11,222 nt of DNA from an uncultured Prevotella sp. GTDB taxonomy: Bacteria > Bacteroidota > Bacteroidia > Bacteroidales > Bacteroidaceae. The notes beneath the pieces are model-generated. The model had not been told where the DNA came from. It worked only from the letters and a program-made list of their open reading frames with translations, and ran no database searches. The number at the start of each line of letters is the position of its first letter. The stretch's first letter is position 1. The stretch covers positions 1 to 11,222 of the forward strand of contig URJQ01000093.1 in NCBI GenBank assembly GCA_900548195.1. Reading direction: 5' to 3'. A program made the translations under genes and the position numbers. This document shows positions 1 to 6,379 of the stretch, piece by piece.

Positions 1-645
1 ACATGCCATTGGCTTGTCCTTAGCCTTAGTGATGTCCTTATATGTGATAAGGCCGATGAGATTATTATTTTCATCCACTACAGGCAATTTCTCAATCTTA
101 TGCTCAAGAAGGATAGAAGCAGCAGAATCAAGGTCAGCCTGCTGATGGGTAACGATAAGATTATCCTTTGTCATCACATCAGAAATCTTGCGATCCATAT
201 CAGTCTGGAAACGCAGGTCACGGTTTGTCACGATACCCACGAGCTTGTTGTCCTTATCCACCACTGGAATACCTCCGATGTGATATTCAGCCATCATATC
301 GAGGGCGTCCTTCACGGTTTTCCAAGGGTTGATGGTAACAGGATCGTATATCATGCCGTTCTCGGCACGCTTTACGATAGCCACCTGACGAGCCTGCTCC
401 TCGATAGACATATTCTTGTGGATTACGCCGATGCCGCCTTCGCGAGCGATAGCGATAGCCATAGGAGCCTCTGTGACAGTATCCATTGCTGCTGTCACGA
501 ATGGGATTTTCAGGTCAATGTTACGGGAGAACTTGGTACCAAGAGATACCTCACGAGGAAGAACCTCCGAGTATGCCGGAATGAGCAATACATCATCGAA
601 GGTAATACCTTCCATCACTACTTTGTCTGCAATAAATGAAGCCAT
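1..645 (-). CDS. guaB: IMP dehydrogenase, N-terminal part (partial)
   Basis: GuaB oxidises IMP to XMP with NAD, the first committed step to GMP, in the cytosol. The reverse strand from ATG at 645 gives 215 codons open to the window edge. The start reads MASFIADKVVMEGITFDDVL, typical of bacterial IMPDH, followed by a TAAMDTVTEAPMAIAIA stretch (residues 51-67) and GGIGVIHKNMS of the first half-barrel. Two CBS repeats follow at about residues 97-150 (GGIPVVDKDNKLVGIVTNRD) and 157-212 (EKLPVVDENNNLIGLITYKD). The visible part ends at KPMAC, just where the barrel resumes, so the catalytic Cys loop and flap lie outside the window. About 270 residues are missing compared with the usual 490. It lies downstream of recQ on the same strand, with a 220-bp spacer that holds a promoter-like box. 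It is a normal housekeeping copy with no visible defect. Confidence 0.96.
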   Translation of the reverse strand, partial: MASFIADKVVMEGITFDDVLLIPAYSEVLPREVSLGTKFSRNIDLKIPFVTAAMDTVTEAPMAIAIAREGGIGVIHKNMSIEEQARQVAIVKRAENGMIYDPVTINPWKTVKDALDMMAEYHIGGIPVVDKDNKLVGIVTNRDLRFQTDMDRKISDVMTKDNLIVTHQQADLDSAASILLEHKIEKLPVVDENNNLIGLITYKDITKAKDKPMAC

Positions 646-673
646 GATTTTCTTGAATATTTTATATTGCGTG

Positions 674-681
674 CAAATTTA
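674..681 (-). promoter_or_regulatory. Candidate guaB promoter -7 box
   Basis: The reverse strand reads TAAATTTG here, matching the Bacteroidetes -7 consensus TAnnTTTG, 28 bp before the guaB ATG. No TTTG lies 19-21 bp upstream. The expected -33 position (around 702-705) is instead occupied by a perfect 10-bp palindrome CACTATAGTG (702-711), so this could be a regulated promoter with a weak -33 element. The assignment rests on the -7 match and position only. Confidence 0.5.
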
Positions 682-751
682 CTACTTTTTTTTCACATAT
701 TCACTATAGTGTCCGCATTTTCTTACAGCATTAAATCAATTTAACGCAAAC

Positions 752-862
752 ACGGCAAAGCGAATCGACCGAATGCCCTTCAATGTGGCGATAGCGACGC
801 ATCAACGCCACGAAATGGTAATCCTCCCATTGGCTGCACTATATGCCTACGGAGCATAAGGA
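752..862 (-). other. GC-richer structured spacer between recQ and guaB
   Basis: Directly after the recQ stop, the reverse strand carries about 110 nt that are clearly GC-richer than the AT-rich guaB leader next to it, and no ORF. It holds several inverted repeats: GTGGCG/CGCCAC (806-811 and 785-790 on the plus strand) around a 15-nt loop, TATGC/GCATA around a 7-nt loop just behind the stop codon, and ATCCT/AGGAT enclosing the latter. No T-run follows any of them, so it is not a classical terminator. It could be the recQ 3' UTR or a dispersed intergenic repeat; I cannot tell which from one window. Confidence 0.4.
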
Positions 863-865
863 TTT

Positions 866-3049
866 TTAGTTGGCGAGCTCTGACAGGAACTTGATGCGCA
901 CGAGTCGCACTTCATCCTCTTCATAGTCGCCTCCCAGTTCGTCCATAGCTACGGAAAGTTTGTCCGTCTCGCTCTCTCTGAAATAATCATAGATATCATC
1001 CACGACATCATCATCCATCACCTCTTCGAGGAAATAGTTGATGTCGAGCTTCGTGCCACTATAGACGATGCGCTCCACCTCGGTGAGGAAATCATCAAAG
1101 TCCATATTCATAGACTCCGCAATATCGTCGAGCGCCATCTTGCTGTCTATGCTTTGGATTATCTTTATCTTTCTGGAATTCTTGGCTACAGTACGTATGC
1201 GAAGGTCTGCAGGGCGTGTTATCTCATGCTCCGAACAGTGTTTCTTGATTACTTCACAGAATTTCGCGCCATATCGCATGGCCTTTCCGCGTCCTACTCC
1301 CGGAATGATAGTATAGAGTTCCTCAAGTGTGGTAGGATACATTGTAGCCATTTGCTCCAGCGATGAGTCCTGGAACACTACGTATGGTGGCACATTATGC
1401 TGTTTCGCCACATCCTTTCTCAAGTTCTTGAGCACGGCAAAAAGTTCCGGATCGAGCACTGCTCCTGCGCCTTCAGAAGAAGAATCATACTCTTCTTCAT
1501 TGAATTCATTATCCTCCGTCACATAGAAAGGTTCTGGATTCTTAAGCCATTTCTTTCCTGCAGCGGTAAGTTTCAGCGTGCCATAGTCCTCTATTTCCTT
1601 CTTCAGGAAACCTTCTATGATGGCATATCTTATGACAGGGCCCCATAGTTTGTCCTTCTTCTCTTTCAAATCATCGCCACAACCAAATTCTTCCAATTGG
1701 TTATGCTTGTGCGACACTATATCATCAGTAGCACGACCTTTGACAAAGTCAATGACATACTGCGTGTGATAACCGCCTTTTATCGCCTTTACTGAGGAGA
1801 GAACGCACTGCAACTGCCCCGTGGCTTCTATCTTCACCTTAGGATGAAGACAGTTGTCACAGTTGCCACAATTATCCTTTTCGTATGTTTCTCCAAAATA
1901 ATTGAGGAGCAGTTTTCTTCTGCACAGCGATGATTCAGCATAAGCTGCAGTCTCCTGAAGCAAGTGACGACCGATATCTTGCTCAGCCACCTGCTTGTCA
2001 GCCATGAATTTCTCCAGCTTCTGAAGGTCCTTATGCGAATAGAATGCGATGCATTTTCCCTCGCCACCATCACGTCCGGCACGACCAGTCTCCTGATAAT
2101 AGCCCTCAAGACTCTTTGGTATGTCATAATGTATGACGAAGCGTACGTCTGGCTTGTCGATACCCATACCGAATGCTATCGTAGCTACGATGACGTCGAT
2201 ATTTTCCATCAGGAAATCATCCTGCGTCTTGCTCCTTACGACTGCATCGAGACCGGCATGGTAAGGCGCCGCTTTTATATCGTTGGCAATAAGTATAGCC
2301 GCCAGTTCCTCCACCTTTTTTCTGGAAAGACAATAGATGATACCGCTCTTTCCTGCCTCTGCCTTGATGAATTTCACTATCTGCTTATCCACGGCATTGG
2401 TCTTAGGACGCACTTCATAGTAGAGGTTTGGACGATTGAATGAACTCTTAAACTCCGTAGCATCCACGATGCCAAGGCTTTTCTTGATGTCCATTCTCAC
2501 CTTATCCGTCGCAGTAGCGGTCAGAGCAATGATTGGTGCTTTGCCGATACCATCGACGATAGGGCGTATTTTTCTGTATTCCGGACGGAAATCATGTCCC
2601 CATTCCGAAATACAGTGTGCTTCATCGACAGCATAAAATGAAATATTGACACTTTGAAGGAATGACACATACTCATCCTTAGTCAAGGATTCCGGTGCCA
2701 TATACAGCAGTTTGGTGACGCCAGACTTAACATCCGCCTTCACCTTGTCTATCGCAGCTTTGTTCATAGACGAGTTAAGGCAGTGCGCCACACCGTCATT
2801 TTCGCTCATGCCGTTGATCACATCCACCTGATTCTTCATCAGTGCGATAAGCGGTGAGATTACTATTGCTGTTCCATCCATGATAAGGGAAGGCAACTGA
2901 TAGCACAGCGACTTACCTCCACCCGTCGGCATGAGCACAAAGGTGTCGTTGCCGTCGAGCAGATTGCGGATTATCTTCTCCTGATCGCCCTTAAACTTGT
3001 CAAAGCCGAAGTACTGCTTCAGTTTTCCTAAAAGGTCAACGTCTTTCAT
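866..3049 (-). CDS. recQ: ATP-dependent DNA helicase RecQ
   Basis: RecQ is a 3'-5' superfamily 2 helicase of recombinational repair. The 727-residue product shows all helicase motifs: Walker A PTGGGKS at 41-47 (Lys46), DEAH at 142-145 followed by CISEWGHDFRPEY, TATAT at 177-181, AFGMGIDKPDVRFVIHYD around 292-309 and QETGRAGRDG at 319-328. Zinc-binding cysteines are Cys376, Cys394, Cys397 and Cys400. A winged-helix RQC region follows (about 405-505), then an HRDC domain (about 533-605, with PPYVVFQDSSLEQMA and the IPGVGRGKA helix). The tail of about 115 residues, acidic near the end, resembles the extra helix-turn-helix seen in Bacteroidetes RecQ and explains why it is longer than the roughly 610-residue E. 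coli protein. The start ATG is at 3049, 73 bp behind clpX, so cotranscription with clpX is likely. No residue appears to be missing. Confidence 0.97.
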   Translation of the reverse strand: MKDVDLLGKLKQYFGFDKFKGDQEKIIRNLLDGNDTFVLMPTGGGKSLCYQLPSLIMDGTAIVISPLIALMKNQVDVINGMSENDGVAHCLNSSMNKAAIDKVKADVKSGVTKLLYMAPESLTKDEYVSFLQSVNISFYAVDEAHCISEWGHDFRPEYRKIRPIVDGIGKAPIIALTATATDKVRMDIKKSLGIVDATEFKSSFNRPNLYYEVRPKTNAVDKQIVKFIKAEAGKSGIIYCLSRKKVEELAAILIANDIKAAPYHAGLDAVVRSKTQDDFLMENIDVIVATIAFGMGIDKPDVRFVIHYDIPKSLEGYYQETGRAGRDGGEGKCIAFYSHKDLQKLEKFMADKQVAEQDIGRHLLQETAAYAESSLCRRKLLLNYFGETYEKDNCGNCDNCLHPKVKIEATGQLQCVLSSVKAIKGGYHTQYVIDFVKGRATDDIVSHKHNQLEEFGCGDDLKEKKDKLWGPVIRYAIIEGFLKKEIEDYGTLKLTAAGKKWLKNPEPFYVTEDNEFNEEEYDSSSEGAGAVLDPELFAVLKNLRKDVAKQHNVPPYVVFQDSSLEQMATMYPTTLEELYTIIPGVGRGKAMRYGAKFCEVIKKHCSEHEITRPADLRIRTVAKNSRKIKIIQSIDSKMALDDIAESMNMDFDDFLTEVERIVYSGTKLDINYFLEEVMDDDVVDDIYDYFRESETDKLSVAMDELGGDYEEDEVRLVRIKFLSELAN

Positions 3050-3069
3050 ATTATATTAGTTGTCGATAT

Positions 3070-3087
3070 AAAGGTGTTGCCACCTTT
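3070..3087 (-). other. Hairpin with GCAA tetraloop between clpX and recQ
   Basis: On the reverse strand AAAGGTG and CACCTTT form a perfect 7-bp stem closed by GCAA, a GNRA-type tetraloop, in the 73-bp spacer between the clpX stop and the recQ start. The T-rich stretch lies on the upstream side in the sense of transcription, so it does not look like an intrinsic terminator of clpX. It may be a processing or stability element in a clpX-recQ transcript. On the plus strand the same hairpin is followed by TTCTTTCG and would look terminator-like, but I see no plus-strand gene here. Confidence 0.4.
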
Positions 3088-3122
3088 TTCTTTCGTTTCT
3101 ACAAGAGGGGATACTATTCGTA

Positions 3123-4346
3123 TCAATAATGTTTCTCAAGTTGCTTTGCGGCGTAGTCCTTGGTGACTTCAAATGCCTTCATTCCCTTGCCAGGACATTC
3201 ATACATAGCGTCTGTCATCACGCTTTCCACGATAGAACGGAGTCCACGAGCACCAAGCTTATACTCCACCGCCTTATCCACGATATACTCCAATGCCTCT
3301 GTAGTGAAGGTAAGGTCTATCTTATCCATCTTGAAGAGCTTGATATACTGGCGCACGATGGAATTCTTTGGCTCCACAAGTATTCTGCGCAAAGCTTCAC
3401 GATCGAGCGGATTGAGATATGTAAGCACTGGCAGACGACCGATTATCTCCGGTATAAGTCCGAATGACTTCAAGTCCTGTGGCTGAACATACTTCATCAA
3501 GTCCTTCTGGTCTATCTTGCGAACATTCTGCACGGAGTTATATCCCACGGTATGAGTATTCATTCTCTGTGCTATCTTTCTCTCGATACCATCAAATGCT
3601 CCACCGCAGATAAAGAGGATGTTACGTGTATCCACATGGATATAATCCTGATCTGGATGCTTTCTACCTCCCTTTGGCGGCACATTGACCATAGTTCCCT
3701 CAAGGAGTTTCAGCAGACCCTGCTGCACGCCCTCACCACTTACGTCACGCGTAATGCTTGGATTATCACTCTTGCGGGCTATCTTGTCGATTTCATCGAT
3801 AAAGACAATGCCGCGCTGAGCCGCCTCAAGGTCATAATCTGCCACCTGAAGCAAGCGAGAAAGAATACTCTCCACGTCCTCACCCACATAGCCTGCTTCG
3901 GTGAAAACCGTAGCATCTACGATTGTGAAAGGCACTTTCAGGAGCTTTGCTATGGTGCGAGCAAGCAATGTCTTACCCGTTCCGGTAGAGCCTACCATTA
4001 TGATATTGCTCTTCTCTATCTCCACTCCGTCATCTTCTTCCTGCTGCTGAAGGCGCTTGTAATGATTGTACACCGCCACTGACAGATATTTCTTTGCCTC
4101 ATCCTGACCGATGATATACTGATCAAGATAATCCTTTATCTCGGAAGGCTTTGGCACATCGGTTATATTTCCAAACTTGGCCTTCGCCTTATTCTTGCTA
4201 TCAGCCATGGTCTGCGCCATCACTATCTCGTATGCCTGCTGCACGCAACTGTCACAGATAAAACCGTTCATTCCGGTAATGAGGAAGTTTACCTCACTCT
4301 CCGTGCGTCCGCAGAAACTGCATTGTCTCGTTATCTTCTTTGCCAC
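3123..4346 (-). CDS. clpX: ATP-dependent Clp protease ATP-binding subunit ClpX
   Basis: ClpX is the hexameric AAA+ unfoldase that feeds substrates into ClpP. The 407-residue product has the N-terminal C4 zinc-binding domain (Cys9, Cys12, Cys31, Cys34), Walker A GSTGTGKT at 119-126, Walker B IVFIDE at 180-185, pore loop GYVG at 152-155, the RKH loop at 228-230, IPEIIGR with the arginine finger near 304, and the sensor-2 motif GARGLR at 365-370. The ClpP-docking loop, IGF in E. coli, reads VGY at 267-269. The start is GTG (complement 4344-4346): no in-frame ATG lies just upstream, and a later start would cut into the zinc domain. It follows clpP by 60 bp with no promoter or terminator seen between them, so the two are probably one operon. 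Confidence 0.97.
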   Translation of the reverse strand: MAKKITRQCSFCGRTESEVNFLITGMNGFICDSCVQQAYEIVMAQTMADSKNKAKAKFGNITDVPKPSEIKDYLDQYIIGQDEAKKYLSVAVYNHYKRLQQQEEDDGVEIEKSNIIMVGSTGTGKTLLARTIAKLLKVPFTIVDATVFTEAGYVGEDVESILSRLLQVADYDLEAAQRGIVFIDEIDKIARKSDNPSITRDVSGEGVQQGLLKLLEGTMVNVPPKGGRKHPDQDYIHVDTRNILFICGGAFDGIERKIAQRMNTHTVGYNSVQNVRKIDQKDLMKYVQPQDLKSFGLIPEIIGRLPVLTYLNPLDREALRRILVEPKNSIVRQYIKLFKMDKIDLTFTTEALEYIVDKAVEYKLGARGLRSIVESVMTDAMYECPGKGMKAFEVTKDYAAKQLEKHY

Positions 4347-4406
4347 CTTATTATATATATAGGGATTCTTGTTTCTTTTTTCTTCTTCTGCAAATACCTC
4401 TCCCTC

Positions 4407-5078
4407 TTACTTCTTCACCAATACGGCATCAATCATGCCATATTCCTTTGCCTCCTCTGCTGTCATCCAGTAGTTGCGGTCTGAGTCTGCCCACACCTTT
4501 TCGTATGGTGTATGTGAGTGATTAGAGATGATGGTATAGAGTTCCTTCTTGAATTTCTGTATCTCCTTTGCCTCAATCTCAATATCACTTGCCTGACCCT
4601 GCACGCCACCGAGTGGCTGATGGATCATCACACGACTGTGAGGCAAAGCAGAACGCTTACCTTCCTGACCTGCAACGAGCAGCACTGCGCCCATAGAAGC
4701 CGCCATACCTGTGCAGATAGTTGCCACATCACTGGAGATAAACTGCATAGTATCATAAATACCCAAGCCTGCCGTCACGCTACCACCAGGAGAATTGATG
4801 TAAATAGAAATATCCTTGCCTGGATCTGTTGAGTCAAGATACAGCAACTGGGCCTGTATTGTGTTTGCTGTATAGTCATTTATCTCTGTGCCGAGGAAAA
4901 TGATTCTATCCATCATCAGGCGGGAGAATACATCCATCTGTGTCACATTCAACTGACGTTCTTCCAGAATATAAGGATTAAGATACTGCGCCTGCGCATT
5001 CATCACATCGTCAAGAGCCATTCCGTTCATACGGAGATGTCCAGTAGCATATTTTCTAAAATCGCTCGTAATATTCAT
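4407..5078 (-). CDS. clpP: ATP-dependent Clp protease proteolytic subunit ClpP, Ser-His-Asn triad
   Basis: ClpP is the tetradecameric serine peptidase that degrades proteins unfolded by ClpX. The 223-residue product carries the nucleophile Ser128 in GMAASMGA and His153 in RVMIHQPLGG, 25 residues apart as in E. coli. The residue 49 beyond the histidine, where E. coli has Asp171 (mature numbering), is Asn202 in the motif SDRNYWMTAEEA; the codon is AAC at complement 4473-4475. Other landmarks are YINSPGGSVTAGLGIYDTMQ (93-112), MDRIIFLG near 56-63 and the C-terminal EYGMIDAVLVKK. The roughly 30-residue N-terminus before YLNPYILEERQLN may include a short propeptide. It is the first gene of the clpP-clpX-recQ run, with its own promoter at 5144-5175. 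Identity is certain; whether the Asn lowers activity is not known from sequence. Confidence 0.97.
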   Translation of the reverse strand: MNITSDFRKYATGHLRMNGMALDDVMNAQAQYLNPYILEERQLNVTQMDVFSRLMMDRIIFLGTEINDYTANTIQAQLLYLDSTDPGKDISIYINSPGGSVTAGLGIYDTMQFISSDVATICTGMAASMGAVLLVAGQEGKRSALPHSRVMIHQPLGGVQGQASDIEIEAKEIQKFKKELYTIISNHSHTPYEKVWADSDRNYWMTAEEAKEYGMIDAVLVKK

Positions 5079-5119
5079 GTTATGATATTATTTTTTATAT
5101 TATTTCAAACTATACGTTG

Positions 5120-5135
5120 AAACCGGAAAAGGTTT
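5120..5135 (-). other. Small hairpin at the predicted 5' end of the clpP mRNA
   Basis: AAACC (reverse strand, 5135-5131) pairs with GGTTT (5124-5120) around a 6-nt loop. It lies only a few bases after the start site predicted from the clpP promoter, so it would cap the 5' end of the transcript. This could affect mRNA stability, but the stem is only 5 bp and may be chance. Confidence 0.3.
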
Positions 5136-5143
5136 AATCAATA

Positions 5144-5175
5144 CAAAATTACGAAAAAATATCATTTTTCACAAG
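5144..5175 (-). promoter_or_regulatory. Promoter of the clpP-clpX(-recQ) operon
   Basis: The reverse strand has CTTG (5175-5172), 20 bp, then TAATTTTG (5151-5144), which fits the Bacteroidetes sigma-ABfr pattern TTTG-N20-TAnnTTTG with one change in the -33 box. Transcription would begin near 5138, giving a leader of about 60 nt before the clpP ATG. Spacing and -33 variant are the same as in the purB promoter of this window. Confidence 0.7.
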
Positions 5176-5302
5176 AAATATCTGTTAAAAAATGAAAACA
5201 CCACCCCACCCAAACGGCTCATTCTTTGCAAATACCAGCCATAAGCCTGCAACAAAAGACCACCCACTCGCCCAAAGATCAACCGTCCTTGGTTGTCCAC
5301 CA

Positions 5303-5336
5303 CCCCTCCACCCCTCCATCCTTACCCCTCTATCCC
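5303..5336 (-). other. Possible G-quadruplex-forming tract
   Basis: On the reverse strand four G-tracts (GGG, then three GGGG) occur with intervening stretches of about 5, 10 and 4 nt. This meets a relaxed G-quadruplex definition, though the 10-nt loop exceeds the strict limit of 7. A second, weaker cluster (GGGG, GGG, GGGG, GG) lies at about 5709-5725. Both may simply follow from the strand bias of the region. Confidence 0.3.
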
Positions 5337-5450
5337 TACAATCCATAAACCAAAAGAAAAAGAAAAATTGTCCTATTTTTCCGACCCCGGAAGCTAATGC
5401 AAATCACCCCTCATAACCATCTGATTACAAACCACTTGCAAAAGCATAGC

Positions 5451-5538
5451 TTTTACCCTCCAATAACTATGCTTTTACCTCCTAATATCTATGCTTTTAC
5501 ACCGCAATAACTAAGCTTTTACACCGCAATAACTAAGC
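5451..5538. repeat. Four tandem 22-bp direct repeats
   Basis: Units at 5451-5472, 5473-5494, 5495-5516 and 5517-5538 are each exactly 22 bp. Units 3 and 4 are identical; units 1 and 2 differ from them at a few positions. The common pattern is TTTTAC, a variable C-rich middle, AATA, then CTATGC (units 1 and 2) or CTAAGC (3 and 4). Just before the array, AAAAGCATAGCTTTT (5440-5454) forms an inverted repeat overlapping the first TTTT. There are no spacers, so it is not a CRISPR. The period is close to two helical turns, as in iteron-like protein-binding arrays, but I know no specific function for it. Confidence 0.85.
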
Positions 5539-5554
5539 AATAGTAAATCCATAC

Positions 5555-5668
5555 CTAAGACATCACTTTTTTGTTCCATTTTTCCGTCCTTTCACAAGCA
5601 CCTCTTTCATGCGAAAAACATTCAAAAACTTTCACTCCAAAGCCTGAAAATTTCTCGCGCACGTACAT
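5555..5668 (-). CDS. Doubtful 37-residue ORF
   Basis: An ATG at 5668 opens a 37-codon frame ending with TAG at 5555-5557. The product begins MYVREKFSGFGVKVFE and is basic, with two Cys and one Trp. A purine-rich stretch precedes the start, but the entire reverse strand here is purine-rich, so this is weak evidence. There is no promoter box upstream and no family that I recognise. It may be part of a dispersed intergenic repeat rather than a gene. Confidence 0.15.
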   Translation of the reverse strand: MYVREKFSGFGVKVFECFSHERGACERTEKWNKKVMS

Positions 5669-5913
5669 TATATATATACCTCATCTTACCATCATCATCA
5701 TTCTTACCACTTCCCCACCCACCCCACTTTCAAAGCAACAAGTGCACCAACCGCCACATTACGCCTAATATACCAACAAAATCGTTCTCAACTCCACCAC
5801 AAACCCAAATCACAAAAACCAGCACTAAAATCACCAAAAACTACCCCATAAACAAGGAAAAACGCAAAAAATTACCCTAAAATGCAAGTTTTTGAAAAAA
5901 AATAGCGAAAAAA

Positions 5914-5945
5914 TTTGGAGAATTCAAAAAAAGTCCGTACCTTTG
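5914..5945 (+). promoter_or_regulatory. tRNA-Val promoter
   Basis: TTTG (5914-5917), exactly 20 bp, then TACCTTTG (5938-5945): a full match to the Bacteroidetes consensus TTTG-N19-21-TAnnTTTG. The start site would be near 5950, leaving a leader of about 24 nt before the tRNA. Confidence 0.85.
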
Positions 5946-5973
5946 CATCGCTTTTGAGAAATACTTCTCTTTC

Positions 5974-6048
5974 GGGCGTTTAGCTCAGCTGGTTTAGAGC
6001 ATCTGCCTTACAAGCAGAGGGTCGGCGGTTCGAATCCGTCAACGCCCA
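5974..6048 (+). tRNA. tRNA-Val (anticodon UAC)
   Basis: A full cloverleaf can be folded. The acceptor stem GGGCGTT (5974-5980) pairs perfectly with AACGCCC (6041-6047). The D stem is GCTC/GAGC with a 10-nt loop containing GG. The anticodon stem TCTGC/GCAGA encloses CTTACAA, giving anticodon TAC at 6009-6011, which reads valine codons. The T stem GGCGG/CCGTC has one G-U pair around the TTCGAAT loop. The discriminator base is A6048. The gene then reads CCT, so the 3' CCA is not fully encoded and must be added by tRNA nucleotidyltransferase. It is a single-gene unit with its own promoter and terminator. Confidence 0.98.
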
Positions 6049-6066
6049 CCTCTCTCTCTCACACTG

Positions 6067-6106
6067 ATTCCGTCGATAAGCATTTGCTTAGAGGCGGAAT
6101 TTTTTT
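6067..6106 (+). terminator. Intrinsic terminator after tRNA-Val
   Basis: ATTCCGTC (6067-6074) pairs with GGCGGAAT (6093-6100) over 8 bp with one G-U. A 2x2 internal loop and a second stem TAAGC/GCTTA with an ATTT loop follow inside. A run of seven T (6100-6106) closes it. This is a textbook Rho-independent terminator. Confidence 0.93.
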
Positions 6107-6127
6107 ATGTTAAAAAATAGACACTTT

Positions 6128-6159
6128 CTTGGTAAGTAGAAATAATTTCATTACCTTTG
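6128..6159 (+). promoter_or_regulatory. purB promoter
   Basis: CTTG (6128-6131), 20 bp, then TACCTTTG (6152-6159): a strong Bacteroidetes-type promoter with one change in the -33 box. It predicts a start near 6164 and a rather long leader of about 215 nt before purB. The leader is A-rich and contains a three-codon mini-ORF (ATG ACA TCA TAA, 6261-6272) but no riboswitch that I recognise. Confidence 0.78.
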
Positions 6160-6379
6160 CACGCAATTAAGCGAGATAATAGTTAAATATAGCAACATAA
6201 CTGTTGGAAGCAACAACATCACACAATAAATATTCTTGATACAGCATACAACATTAAAAAAATGACATCATAACAGGAGGGAAAATCTACAATCCGTCCA
6301 TACTTGATACCAGTAGCTTACAGGATTATAATATATCATAGAAAAAATACCAAAACAGAATATAACAAACCATAGGAAA

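Larger units (their letters stand above)
5176..5913. other. Long gene-free, G-poor intergenic region
   Basis: About 740 bp between the divergently transcribed clpP and tRNA-Val units hold no convincing gene. The plus strand is strikingly short of G: hand counting 5281-5340 plus 5701-5880 (240 nt) gives about 14 G against 96 C. The two open stretches on the plus strand (5192-5416 and 5571-5768) translate to Pro/Thr/Ser/His-rich sequence with no domain and look like products of this bias. Inside lie a 22-bp tandem repeat array (5451-5538), a 6-bp palindrome AAAAGC/GCTTTT (5440-5454), a small hairpin TTCCG/CGGAA (5379-5392) and C-tract clusters near 5303-5336 and 5713-5725. There is no trigger factor gene or recognisable remnant of one. 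Confidence 0.7.

Noticed and set aside
3070..3087. Intrinsic terminator of clpX.
   Set aside because: In the direction of clpX transcription the stem is followed by ATATCGAC, not a T-run; the T-rich side is upstream.
5451..5538. CRISPR array.
   Set aside because: Repeats are directly abutting 22-bp units without unique spacers, and no cas genes are nearby.
5192..5768. Two plus-strand ORFs of 74 and 65 codons in the G-poor region.
   Set aside because: Composition is Pro/Thr/Ser/His-rich as expected from C-rich, G-poor DNA. There is no domain, no promoter box and no conserved-looking start.
5176..5913. Replication origin, because of the repeats and skew.
   Set aside because: I found no TTATCCACA-like DnaA boxes and no dnaA or other origin-associated gene; the repeats alone do not support it.
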